Source: Streptomyces sp. Alt3
GTDB lineage: Bacteria; Actinomycetota; Actinomycetes; Streptomycetales; Streptomycetaceae
Length of the DNA stretch: 64,000 bases
Reading direction: 5' to 3'
Assembly: GCF_030719215.1 (NCBI RefSeq)
Contig: NZ_CP120983.1
Span: forward strand, 5,332,001 to 5,396,000
Of the stretch, positions 42,811 through 51,325 are shown piece after piece (position 1 is the first letter of the stretch; each line of letters begins with the position of its first letter). The notes beneath the pieces are model-generated. The model searched no databases. It had not been told where the DNA came from and worked only from the letters and a program-made list of their open reading frames with translations. The translations under genes were made by a program, and so were the position numbers.

Positions 42811-43691
42811 GCTCCGCACCAGAGATCCAGGCCCTCGCCGAAGCCCCCGGCTACCACGCCCGCCGGACCCTGCCGCTGCGCGTCGAGGCGATGAGGCAGC
42901 TGCGCAGGCGCCGCACCCTGCTCATGGGCGGGGTGCTGGCGGCCCTGCCGTTCATCCTGATCATCGCCTTCGCCATCGGCGGCACGCCGGGTGGCGAAGG
43001 AGGCGGCGGGGGCGGCTCGCGGATCAACCTCATGGACGTCGCGACGGAGTCCGGGGCGAACTTCGCGGCGACCTGCCTCTTCGTCTCCGCCGGATTCCTG
43101 CTCGTCGTCCCGGTCGCCCTGTTCTGCGGGGACACCGTGGCCTCCGAGGCCAGCTGGTCCTCGCTGCGCTACCTCCTCGCGGCACCCGTGCCCCGGGCCA
43201 GGCTGCTGTGGAGCAAGCTCGTCGTGGCACTCGGCTTCAGCCTCGCCGCAATGGTGCTGCTGCCGCTCGTCGCACTGGGCGCGGGAGCCGTCGCGTACGG
43301 CTGGGGGCCGCTCAAGCTTCCCACCGGGGGCGCGCTGGCCACCTCGGACACCGTGCCCCGCCTCGCACTGGTCGTCGCCTTCATCTTCGTCTCGCAACTC
43401 GTCACCGCGGGGCTGGCGTTCTGGCTGTCGACGAAGACGGACGCACCGCTGGGCGCCGTGGGAGGCGCGGTCGGGCTGACGATCGTCGGCAACGTCCTGG
43501 ACGCGGTCACCGCTCTCGGGGACTGGCGTGAGTTCCTGCCCGCGCACTGGCAGTTCGCCTGGGCCGACGCACTCCAGCCCGATCTCGAATGGGGCGGCAT
43601 GGTCAAGGGCGCCGCGGTGTCGGTGACCTATGCCCTGATCCTGTTCGCCTTCGCCTTCCGCGGGTTCAGTCGTAAGGACATCGTGTCCTGA
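42807..43691 (+). CDS. ABC transporter permease (ABC-2 type)
   Basis: 294-aa membrane protein with about six hydrophobic segments, starting LLMGGVLAALPFILIIAFAI. A Gly-rich extracellular loop near residues 58-70 is followed by CLFVSAGFLLVVPVALFC, then SWSSLRYLLAAPVPRARLLW, a coupling-helix-like segment typical of ABC-2 permeases. Coupled by ATGA to the upstream hydrolase-ATPase fusion, with which it should form the exporter. Confidence 0.9.
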   Translation: MSSAPEIQALAEAPGYHARRTLPLRVEAMRQLRRRRTLLMGGVLAALPFILIIAFAIGGTPGGEGGGGGGSRINLMDVATESGANFAATCLFVSAGFLLVVPVALFCGDTVASEASWSSLRYLLAAPVPRARLLWSKLVVALGFSLAAMVLLPLVALGAGAVAYGWGPLKLPTGGALATSDTVPRLALVVAFIFVSQLVTAGLAFWLSTKTDAPLGAVGGAVGLTIVGNVLDAVTALGDWREFLPAHWQFAWADALQPDLEWGGMVKGAAVSVTYALILFAFAFRGFSRKDIVS

Positions 43692-43817
43692 CCTTGACGT
43701 TCCGCCACGCCACCGCCCGCCGTTGCGCCATCGAGACGGTTCCGCAACGCTTCTGACGACTCCGCCCGGCCTCCTCACACGTCACATTCACAGATGTCTA
43801 CGACGTGGGGGGTACGG

Positions 43818-45398
43818 ATGGACCGCAGGGCAAGGACGTATCGGGGAGGGCTCGCGCTCCTCCTGGTGGGCGGGATCCTGATGACCGGATGCAGCGGATC
43901 GGGTACGACCAGCGATTCCGGATTCGACCGCGGTGCCGGCAGTGGCGGACCCGCCGGGGGGAGGCAGCCCTCCGGCGGGTCCGCGGCACCGCAGCAGGAG
44001 GACGGAGCGAGCCGGGCGGAGGACGGCCCGGCCCGGGAGAGCGCGGCGCCCGACTACCTGTCGACCTTCGCTCTCGACGTGGACACCGCGAGCTACGGAT
44101 ACGCGCGCCGCACCCTCGGCGACGGACAGCTGCCGGCAGCGGACACGGTGCGCCCGGAGGAGTTCGTCAACAGCTTCCGCCAGGGCTACGAGCGCCCGAA
44201 GGGCAACGGCTTCGCGGTGAGCGTCGACGGCGCACGTTCCGACGCCGCGGACTGGTCGCTCGTCCGGGTCGGGCTCGCCACCAAGGCCGCCTCGAACACC
44301 GCTGAACGCCCTCCCGCCGCACTGACCTTCGTCGTCGACATCTCCGGTTCCATGGCCGAACCGGGCCGCCTCGACCTGGCGAAGACCTCGCTGGGGATCC
44401 TCGCCGACGAACTGCGCGACGACGACTCCGTGTCCCTGGTCACCTTCAGCGAGGAGGCAGAGACCCGGCTTCCGATGACCCGGCTCCAGGGCAACCGCGC
44501 CAAGCTCCGCGACGCCATCGAGGAGATGGAGCCCGCCGACTCCACGAACGTGGCGGCCGGCGTCGAACGGGGCTACGGGGAGGCGGTCGAGGGTCACCGC
44601 AAGGGCGCCACCAACCGGGTCGTCCTGCTCTCCGACGCCCTCGCCAACACCGGCGAGACCGGTGCCGACGCGATCCTGGAACGCGTGGGGGACGCCCGCA
44701 AGGAGTACGGCATCACCCTCTTCGGGGTCGGGGTCGGCAGCGACTACGGCGACGAGCTGATGGAACGCCTCACCAACAAGGGCGACGGCAACACCACCTA
44801 CATCGCCGACGAGACACAGGCCAGGAAGGTCTTCGTCGACCAGCTTCCCGCCCATGTCGAACTCCGGGCCCGTGACGCCAAGGCCCAGGTGGCCTTCGAC
44901 CGCAGGACGGTCCAGCAGTTCGAACTGATCGGCTACGAGAACCGCAAGGTCGCCGACGAGGACTTCCGTGACGACGGTGTCGACGGCGGTGAGGTCGGCC
45001 CCGGCCACACGGTGACCGCGCTCTACGCCGTACGGCTCCGCAAGGGTGCCTCCGGCCACGTCGCGACGGCCACCGTGCGCTGGCTGGACCCGAAGACGCG
45101 GAAGGCCCACGAGGAGACCGGTTCGGTGGAGACCGGCGCGGTCGGCGGAAAGCTCTGGGACGGTGCAGGCGCACGGCTCCAGGTGACCGCGGTGGCCGCG
45201 TACTTCGCGGACACCCTGCGAGGCGGCGACCTCCCCGGGACGCCCGCGCTCGGCGAACTCGCCACCCGGGCGAGGAAGCTGGCCTCATCCACCGAGGACA
45301 GCGCGGTGGAGAGGCTCGCCACGATGATCGAGCAGGCCGACCGGATCAGGAGCGGCGGCGACGACGAACCGCCGGGTGACGAGGGCGAGCTCGGCTGA
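43818..45398 (+). CDS. YfbK-like VWA-domain lipoprotein
   Basis: 526-aa surface lipoprotein. A signal peptide ends in the lipobox LMTGC (residues about 21-25), followed by a Gly/Ser-rich spacer. The YfbK N-terminal domain (YLSTFALDVDTASYGYARR) precedes the von Willebrand A domain, whose metal site is DISGSM with the later NVAAGVERGY. A C-terminal DUF3520-like part follows. ATG 43818 is chosen because it leaves a proper signal; GTG 43794 is possible. Relatives are widespread and of unclear role. Monocistronic, ended by a hairpin. Confidence 0.9.
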   Translation: MDRRARTYRGGLALLLVGGILMTGCSGSGTTSDSGFDRGAGSGGPAGGRQPSGGSAAPQQEDGASRAEDGPARESAAPDYLSTFALDVDTASYGYARRTLGDGQLPAADTVRPEEFVNSFRQGYERPKGNGFAVSVDGARSDAADWSLVRVGLATKAASNTAERPPAALTFVVDISGSMAEPGRLDLAKTSLGILADELRDDDSVSLVTFSEEAETRLPMTRLQGNRAKLRDAIEEMEPADSTNVAAGVERGYGEAVEGHRKGATNRVVLLSDALANTGETGADAILERVGDARKEYGITLFGVGVGSDYGDELMERLTNKGDGNTTYIADETQARKVFVDQLPAHVELRARDAKAQVAFDRRTVQQFELIGYENRKVADEDFRDDGVDGGEVGPGHTVTALYAVRLRKGASGHVATATVRWLDPKTRKAHEETGSVETGAVGGKLWDGAGARLQVTAVAAYFADTLRGGDLPGTPALGELATRARKLASSTEDSAVERLATMIEQADRIRSGGDDEPPGDEGELG

Positions 45399-45410
45399 CA
45401 CGGCCGACCG

Positions 45411-45442
45411 GGGCCCGGCGGGTGAGTACCCCGACCGGGCCC
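45411..45442 (+). terminator. Putative terminator after the VWA gene
   Basis: GGGCCCGG (45411-45418) and CCGGGCCC (45435-45442) form a perfect 8-bp stem with a 16-nt loop. Confidence 0.55.
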
Positions 45443-45507
45443 GTCCTGTCGGTGGCGGCTGGTAGAAAACTACGACACCAACCGAACAGGCCTTCAGGAG
45501 ACGCGAG

Positions 45508-46467
45508 TTGTCGTACGTCCACCATGTCGCGCAGTTCCACGGACTGCCGGCCTTCACCTTTCCGCCGTACGCGGACCCCACGGATCTGCCCGACGCGGGA
45601 GCCGTGGCCTGGCGTCTGCACTGCGGGCCGTACTCGTCCGACGAAGAATACGAATCCTACTGGGGGCGGTTCACCGAGTCGGTCGACCTGGGCGGGATAC
45701 GCGCCCTGGTCTTCGGCAGCCCCTGGTACGACGGCGAGGGCGGCAGCGGTCTGCACGAGCTGATCGATCTGGCTCCCCGGTTCACCGGGCTCGAAGCCTT
45801 GTTCCTCGGCGATCTGGAGGACGAGGAGGCGATGATCTCCACGATCGCTCTGGACGATCTCGCGGAGCTCCTGGAGACGTTTCCAGGCCTGCGGGAACTG
45901 GCCGTGCGAGGGGGCGACGGGCTGCGGTTCCCCGTGACGGGCCACGAAGGGCTTCGGGTGCTGCGCGTCGAGTCCGGCGGGCTGCCGCCCGCCGCCGCAG
46001 CCCAGATCGCCGCCGCTTCCCTGCCGTCCCTGGAACGCCTGGAGCTGTGGCTGGGCGACGAGGACTACGGCGGTGGCACCACGGCCGAGGACCTGGCCCC
46101 CCTGCTCGCCGGCACCGGCAAGCCCGCCCTGCGACACCTGGGGCTGCAGAACGGCCCGCACCAGGACGAGTTGGCGGCGGCCCTGGCCTCCGCCCCGGTC
46201 GTACGCCGGCTCAGCTCGCTGAGCCTGTCGATGGGCACCCTCGGCGACGGGGGCGCGGAGGCGCTCCTGACCGGCCAGTCGCTCGGCCACCTGCGGGAGC
46301 TCGACCTCTCGCACCACTTCCTCAGCGAGGACATGATGCTGCGGATCTGGACGGAGCTGGAGCCGCAGGGGGTGCGGGTGGACCTCACCGCACGGAACGA
46401 AGAGGAGGACGAAAGGTTTCCCGAGCTCGGGACAGGGCCCAACCGGTACGTCGCCGTGAGCGAATGA
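45508..46467 (+). CDS. STM4015-like leucine-rich-repeat protein
   Basis: 319-aa cytosolic protein with irregular LRR units: LEALFLGDL, LRELAVRGG, LRVLRVESG, LERLELWLG, LRHLGLQNG, LSSLSLSMG and LRELDLSHH. Each is about 25-35 residues apart, giving a horseshoe fold for protein binding. It resembles the STM4015 family. The start is TTG 45508, supported by AGGAG seven bases upstream; no better start exists. It is 52 bp upstream of the repeat protein gene and probably co-transcribed with it. Confidence 0.8.
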   Translation: MSYVHHVAQFHGLPAFTFPPYADPTDLPDAGAVAWRLHCGPYSSDEEYESYWGRFTESVDLGGIRALVFGSPWYDGEGGSGLHELIDLAPRFTGLEALFLGDLEDEEAMISTIALDDLAELLETFPGLRELAVRGGDGLRFPVTGHEGLRVLRVESGGLPPAAAAQIAAASLPSLERLELWLGDEDYGGGTTAEDLAPLLAGTGKPALRHLGLQNGPHQDELAAALASAPVVRRLSSLSLSMGTLGDGGAEALLTGQSLGHLRELDLSHHFLSEDMMLRIWTELEPQGVRVDLTARNEEEDERFPELGTGPNRYVAVSE

Positions 46468-46519
46468 CCGCCCTCGCCGAGCCCGGCCGCTCCTCCTCCG
46501 CTGTCGAAAGGCCCGCACG

Positions 46520-47713
46520 ATGAGATACACCCCCGAGTTCCAGGACCCGGACGACCTTCTGCTCGTCAGCCGCCATCTCAACGGCCGGCGCCCCTGGCTG
46601 AGCCCCACCGGGCAGGTGCCGTACGCGCATGTGCTGTACGCCGCGGCCGTACGGGGCCACGCCCCCACCGCGGTCGTCGCCCGGCTGGCCGCCCTGGGAC
46701 ACACCGATGTCCAGCATTCCGGAGCCCTCTGGCCCGACTCCATCGGCATCGAGGACGCCGAGCTGGTCAAGAGGAAGGGGCACGACAGCTACTCGCAGCA
46801 GTGGATCGATGTCGGTGAGCCCGTGTCACTGCGCGAGATCGTCGAAACGGCGGGGCACGCCAAGAGCTCTCCCGCCGACATCGCCCGCCGACTGACGGCC
46901 CTCGGCTACCGGCTCGGCGACAGCGGACCGCTCCCCGGGTCGCCGAACCCCCGTGACGTCATGCTGATCCGCACGGACCGCCGGGGCGACGGCAGTTGGC
47001 TCGGATGGGGCGACGAGGTGTCCGCCGCCCATGTGCTCGAGGCGGCCGAGTACCTGGCCTGCAGCCCACATGCCGCCGCCACGCGCATGTCCGCTCTCGG
47101 CCTCCGGCTCCCGTACACCCCCGAGCCCGACGACGAGCGGATCCTCAGGTTCGGTGACACCCACCACGCCCGCTATCCCGGCCGTTACGCGTCGGCACCC
47201 CTCGGGCACGTCCTCGCCGTCGCGCGGGAGACGGGGCGCCGGCCCGCGGACATCGTGGCCAGGCTGAAGGTGCTGGGGGTCGGGGGACCGGGCGCAGCGG
47301 TGCCCGACTCCCCGCAGGACGACGACCTCGTCATCCTCAGCGAGGAACTCGACGGCTGCCGGCCCTGGTTGCAGAGGAACACGGTCGTCGGCCTTCGGAT
47401 GCGGCACATCCTGCGCGCCGCCCTCGCCACCGGGCGGAGCCCCGCCGGGATCACCGCGAGGCTGACCGAGCTGGGGCACTGGCTGCACGAGAACGCCGAG
47501 CTGCCGGAAACCGCCGACGAGGCGGACGTCCGGCTGCTGGAGACCGTCGACCGGTCCTACCTCGACGACGTCCACCTGGAGAACGTCCTGCGCAGCGCGA
47601 GCCTGACGGGCCGGAGCCCCGCGGACGTCGCCTCACGGCTGACCGCCCTGGGCTACACGCTCCCCGACGAGGTGGAGTACCCGGACGTACGGGGTGCGCT
47701 CGCCGCGTCCTGA
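46520..47713 (+). CDS. Protein of six helical (winged-HTH-like) repeats
   Basis: 397-aa protein built almost wholly from six diverged repeats of about 59-67 residues. Each has a core of the form H-[VI]-L-x-A-A-x-x-x-G-x-[SA]-P-x-x-[IV]-x-x-R-L-x-x-L-G. Cores lie at about residues 37-61, 104-131, 171-196, 230-253, 296-322 and 355-381. Between them are DD/E-x-x-L-[IL] segments such as DDLLLVSR and DDLVILSEELDG. The pattern resembles the winged-HTH repeats described in actinobacterial signalling and conflict proteins. There is no signal peptide or catalytic motif. ATG 46520 follows the LRR gene closely. The function is unknown; a scaffold role is the simplest guess. Confidence 0.78.
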   Translation: MRYTPEFQDPDDLLLVSRHLNGRRPWLSPTGQVPYAHVLYAAAVRGHAPTAVVARLAALGHTDVQHSGALWPDSIGIEDAELVKRKGHDSYSQQWIDVGEPVSLREIVETAGHAKSSPADIARRLTALGYRLGDSGPLPGSPNPRDVMLIRTDRRGDGSWLGWGDEVSAAHVLEAAEYLACSPHAAATRMSALGLRLPYTPEPDDERILRFGDTHHARYPGRYASAPLGHVLAVARETGRRPADIVARLKVLGVGGPGAAVPDSPQDDDLVILSEELDGCRPWLQRNTVVGLRMRHILRAALATGRSPAGITARLTELGHWLHENAELPETADEADVRLLETVDRSYLDDVHLENVLRSASLTGRSPADVASRLTALGYTLPDEVEYPDVRGALAAS

Positions 47714-47718
47714 CCCAG

Positions 47719-47753
47719 GTCCGCCCCGGCCGTCACGGACAGCCGGGGCGGAC
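47719..47753. terminator. Bidirectional terminator between convergent genes
   Basis: GTCCGCCCCGGC (47719-47730) and GCCGGGGCGGAC (47742-47753) form a perfect 12-bp stem with an 11-nt loop between the repeat-protein stop and the rhaM stop. Confidence 0.8.
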
Positions 47754-47758
47754 GCCGG

Positions 47759-48073
47759 TCAGGCCAGGTGGAACACCTCGGTCAGCGGGACCATGGCCTC
47801 GTCGGCGGCCTCCGACTGCTCGAAGAACTCGGCCATGTCCCGCTGCCACCGGGCGTTGACCTCCGTCGCGGCCATCGCGTTCCGGGCCGCGTCGAAGTCC
47901 TCCGTCTCCAGATACCCGACCAGCAGGCCGTCCTCGCGCAGGAACAGCGAGTAGTTGTGCCAGCCCGCCTCCGACAGCGCGGCGAGCATGTCCGGCCACA
48001 CCGCGGCGTGGCGCTCGCGGTACTCGTCCTTGCGGTCCTCACGGACCTTCAGCAGAAAACAGACGCGCTGCAT
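47759..48073 (-). CDS. rhaM: L-rhamnose mutarotase
   Basis: 104-aa dimeric ferredoxin-like enzyme that interconverts the alpha and beta anomers of L-rhamnose. It begins MQRVCFLLKVREDRKDEYRE, and the catalytic His lies in RHAAVWPDML (residue 22, as in E. coli RhaM). SLFLREDGLLVGYLE and a C-terminal aromatic/Asp region also match. Last gene of the rhamnose uptake operon, 15 bp after the binding-protein gene. Confidence 0.93.
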   Translation of the reverse strand: MQRVCFLLKVREDRKDEYRERHAAVWPDMLAALSEAGWHNYSLFLREDGLLVGYLETEDFDAARNAMAATEVNARWQRDMAEFFEQSEAADEAMVPLTEVFHLA

Positions 48074-48088
48074 GGAGTCGGCCCCCGA

Positions 48089-49174
48089 TCAGAAGTCGAA
48101 CGTGTCGATGTTCTTGGAGTCGAAGACGGTCGGCTCGCCGAGGATGACCTCGCCGTCCTTGCCGATCGTGTACTCACCGAGCTTGCCCGCCTCGAACTTC
48201 TCGCCCTCCGCGCCGGTGATCTGCCCCGATGCCAGCGCGGCGGCCGCGTAGGAGCCGAGGTACCCGAGCTCCTCCGGGTTCCAGAGCGAGAACTGCTCGA
48301 CCGTGCCGTCCTTGACGTACTTGCGCATCTGGTTCGGCGTGCCGAGACCGTTCAGCACGACCTTGCCCTTGTACGAGGAGTCGCTCAGGTAGCGTGCCGC
48401 GGCGGCGATACCGACCGTCGTGGGGGAGATGATGCCCTTGAGGTCCGGGTAGGCCTGCATGAGGCCCTGCGTCTGCTGGAACGACTTCTGGTCCGCGTCG
48501 TCGCCGTACGCGACCTTGACCAGTTCCATCTCCTTGTACTCGGGGAGCTTCAGCTCCTCCTTCATGAACTCGATCCAGGTGTTCTGGTTCGTCGCGTTCT
48601 GCGTGGCCGACAGGATCGCGACCTTGCCCTTGTAGCCGATCTGCTCCCCGAGGTGCCTCACCAGGCTGCGGCCGATCTCCTCCGAGCTGGCCTGGTTGAT
48701 GAAGAGCTGCCGGCAGTCCTTCGCCGTGTCGGAGTCGTACGCGACGACCTTGATGTCCTTCTTCATCGCCTGCTTGAGCGGGCCGCACACCGCGTTAGGG
48801 TCGTTCGCCGCGACGAGGATGGCGTCCTGGCGCTGCTGGATCAGGGTGTTGATGTAGGAGACCTGCGAGGACGCGTTCGCGTCGGACGGGCCGACCTCCT
48901 TGCCCGTGCCGCCGTACTCCTTCGCCGCCTCGATGCCCGCCTCGTCGACGATCTTCTCGTACGGGTTGTTGATCTGCTTGGGCAGGAAGGCGATCTTCAG
49001 GCCCTTCTTCAGCGGGGCGTCCGGGTCGGCCTTCGCCGAGCTCGCGGCCTTCGCGCCCCCGCTCTCCTTGCTGTCCTTCGTGGTGCCGGAACAGGCGGTC
49101 AGGGCCAGGGCGAGGGAGACGGCGGTGGCTGCGGTCGCGACGGCGCGGCGCCCGGCGGCATTGCGGAGCATCAT
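48089..49174 (-). CDS. rhaS: Rhamnose ABC transporter substrate-binding lipoprotein
   Basis: 361-aa solute receptor of the ribose/LacI-like type. The signal peptide ends in the lipobox LTACSG (about residues 24-29). The mature part starts with a Lys/Ser-rich linker, then GLKIAFLPKQINNPYEK, AILVAANDPNAVCGPLKQAM and GVIAAAARYL-type sugar-binding elements. The start is the first of two ATGs at 49174. The gene sits between the permeases and rhaM, as in other actinobacterial RhaSTP systems. Confidence 0.92.
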   Translation of the reverse strand: MMLRNAAGRRAVATAATAVSLALALTACSGTTKDSKESGGAKAASSAKADPDAPLKKGLKIAFLPKQINNPYEKIVDEAGIEAAKEYGGTGKEVGPSDANASSQVSYINTLIQQRQDAILVAANDPNAVCGPLKQAMKKDIKVVAYDSDTAKDCRQLFINQASSEEIGRSLVRHLGEQIGYKGKVAILSATQNATNQNTWIEFMKEELKLPEYKEMELVKVAYGDDADQKSFQQTQGLMQAYPDLKGIISPTTVGIAAAARYLSDSSYKGKVVLNGLGTPNQMRKYVKDGTVEQFSLWNPEELGYLGSYAAAALASGQITGAEGEKFEAGKLGEYTIGKDGEVILGEPTVFDSKNIDTFDF

Positions 49175-49236
49175 GGCGGCGTGTGCCTTTCGATGAAGGA
49201 GCTGGGAAGGACGGAGACGGGGGAGAGGGGGAGGGG

Positions 49237-50289
49237 TCACGGCTGGGGCGCGGGGGTGTTCGCGGCCCGCCGGTGCCGTCGTTCGACGACCGTGGCGATG
49301 ACCCGTGGGGTCAGGACGGACGCCACGAGCAGCAGTCCGGTCACGATGACCTGCACCTCGTTGGCGATGTCGTTGAGCGTGAGCAGGTTCTTCAGGACAC
49401 CGATCAGCAGGACACCGGCGACCGCGCCGAAGAGAGTGCCCTTCCCGCCGTCGAAGTCGATGCCGCCGAGCAGGACGGACGCGATGACGAGCATTTCGAA
49501 GCCGAGTCCGTTGTCCGCGCGGGCGCTTCCGTACCGGAGGGTGAAGACGACACCCGCGAACGCGGAGAACAGCCCGGTCACGACGAAGAGCAGCAGCTTG
49601 ATCCGCTTGACCCGGATGCCGGCGAAGTACGCGGCCTCCTCCTGGGAGCCGATCGCGAAGAGGGAGCGGCCGAGTCCGGTGGCGTGCAGCACCACCGCGG
49701 TGACCGCGGCCAGGACGATGAAGAGCAGCACCGGATAGGTGAGGAAGGTGCCCGGGACGGTCGTGGTGTCGACGGCCCAGTCCGCGTAGACCTGCGGGAA
49801 GTCCGTCACCGCGTCGCTGCCGAGCGCCACCGAGGCCAGCCCGCGGTAGAGCGCCAGGGTGCCGATGGTGACGGCCAGGGACGGCAGCCCCACCTTGGTG
49901 ACCAGCCAGCCGTTGAGGAGACCTCCGGCGACGCCCACCAGGAGCACCACCGGGACGATCGTCTCGAACGCCCAGCCCGCCTCCCAGAGCGCACCGGTCA
50001 GCGCGCTGCCCAGGCCCAGCATGGAGGCGACCGAAAGATCGACCTGGCCGGCGACGACCAGGAGGGTCATCGGCAGGGCGATGATCGCGACCTCGGCGAT
50101 GTCGTTGAAGGCGAACGCGAGGTTCTCAGCTGAACCGAAGCCCTCGGTGGTCCCGAGCCCGACGACGAGAACCGCCACCAGCAGGACACCGACCGCGGTG
50201 TCCCAGCGCAGCGCCAGGCTGCGCACGGGAGAGGGCTTGGATCCGGCCCGCGGCGTGGGAGCCGCCTTGGTGTCAGGCGCCGTGGTCAT
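49237..50289 (-). CDS. rhaQ: Rhamnose ABC transporter permease (second)
   Basis: 350-aa BPD_transp_2 permease of the ribose/rhamnose class, with about ten hydrophobic segments. The cytoplasmic coupling motif is GRSLFAIGSQEEAAYFAGIRV (about residues 215-235), and GGIDFDGGKGT lies in the last periplasmic loop region. Its start overlaps the end of the preceding permease gene by 17 bp, so expression is coupled. Confidence 0.92.
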   Translation of the reverse strand: MTTAPDTKAAPTPRAGSKPSPVRSLALRWDTAVGVLLVAVLVVGLGTTEGFGSAENLAFAFNDIAEVAIIALPMTLLVVAGQVDLSVASMLGLGSALTGALWEAGWAFETIVPVVLLVGVAGGLLNGWLVTKVGLPSLAVTIGTLALYRGLASVALGSDAVTDFPQVYADWAVDTTTVPGTFLTYPVLLFIVLAAVTAVVLHATGLGRSLFAIGSQEEAAYFAGIRVKRIKLLLFVVTGLFSAFAGVVFTLRYGSARADNGLGFEMLVIASVLLGGIDFDGGKGTLFGAVAGVLLIGVLKNLLTLNDIANEVQVIVTGLLLVASVLTPRVIATVVERRHRRAANTPAPQP

Positions 50290-51325
50290 GACGGGCGTTC
50301 CTCTTCCTCAGTGCGGCGGTCATCCGCAGGTTCACGATCCGGTCGACGCTGATGGCCAGCAGGAGGAGGGCACCGGTGATGGCGCCCTGCCAGAAGGAGT
50401 CCACCTTCAGCACGACCAGGACGCTGCCGATGGTGGTGAGCAGCAGGGCGCCGAGCGCCGCGCCCCATACGGTGCCGGTGCCGCCGGTGATGGCGACACC
50501 GCCCACGACGACGGCGCTGACGACGGTCAGCTCCCAGCCGTGCGCGTTGTCCGCGACGACGGTGCCGAAGCGGGCCAGCCACAGGGCCCCGGCGAAGCCG
50601 GCCACCGCCCCGGAGAAGGCGTACGCGGCGAGCACCCGGCGGCGGATCGGAATTCCGGCGAGGCGGGCGGCCTCGGGGCTCGACCCGATCGCGTACAGCT
50701 CGCGCCCCGAGCGGTAGCCGCGCAGGAAGTACGCCGTCGCCGCGAGCAGGACCAGCGCGATCAGCGGCAGGTACGGGACGCCCAGGACACTGCCGCTGCC
50801 GAGGCCCAGAACCGCCTCGGGCACGTCGGAGGCGCTGATCTGCTCACCCTGCGCCCACCAGTAGTCGATGCCCTGGATGATGTAGAGCATGCCCAGGGTC
50901 ACCACGAGCGCCGGGACCCTGCCGAAGCTGACGAGGGCGCCGGACACCAGGCCGCAGACCACACCGATGGCAATGCCGAGCAGCATCACCGTCAGCACCC
51001 CGTGGTCGGTCCCCGCGACGAACTTGCCGCAGGCGAAGGCGGAGAGGCCCACGACCGAGCCGACCGACAGGTCGATGTTCCGGGTGATCACCACGGCGGA
51101 CTGGCCGACCGCGAGCAGCACCAGGATCGACGCGTTGAGCAGCAGGTCCTTGACGCCCTGGTCGGACAGGAAGAGCGGGTTGGCCAGGTAGGTTCCGAGG
51201 ATCAGCAGGACCAGCGCCCCGGCGATGGAGATCTCGCGCGCCCGGAAGACCGCGTCCACGAGCGAGGAGGCACTCCGCTCCGGCGCCTTCGCGGTGTCGG
51301 GGGGACTCCCGATGGTGGTGGTCAT
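50273..51325 (-). CDS. rhaP: Rhamnose ABC transporter permease (first)
   Basis: 350-aa permease paralogous to the one downstream. It has hydrophobic segments from about residue 35, the coupling motif GRELYAIGSSPEAARLAGIPI, and GGVAITGGTGTVWGA. It overlaps the ATPase gene by 4 bp (start inside the previous stop). Together with the second permease it forms a heterodimeric membrane channel. Confidence 0.92.
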   Translation of the reverse strand: MTTTIGSPPDTAKAPERSASSLVDAVFRAREISIAGALVLLILGTYLANPLFLSDQGVKDLLLNASILVLLAVGQSAVVITRNIDLSVGSVVGLSAFACGKFVAGTDHGVLTVMLLGIAIGVVCGLVSGALVSFGRVPALVVTLGMLYIIQGIDYWWAQGEQISASDVPEAVLGLGSGSVLGVPYLPLIALVLLAATAYFLRGYRSGRELYAIGSSPEAARLAGIPIRRRVLAAYAFSGAVAGFAGALWLARFGTVVADNAHGWELTVVSAVVVGGVAITGGTGTVWGAALGALLLTTIGSVLVVLKVDSFWQGAITGALLLLAISVDRIVNLRMTAALRKRNARHDHGA

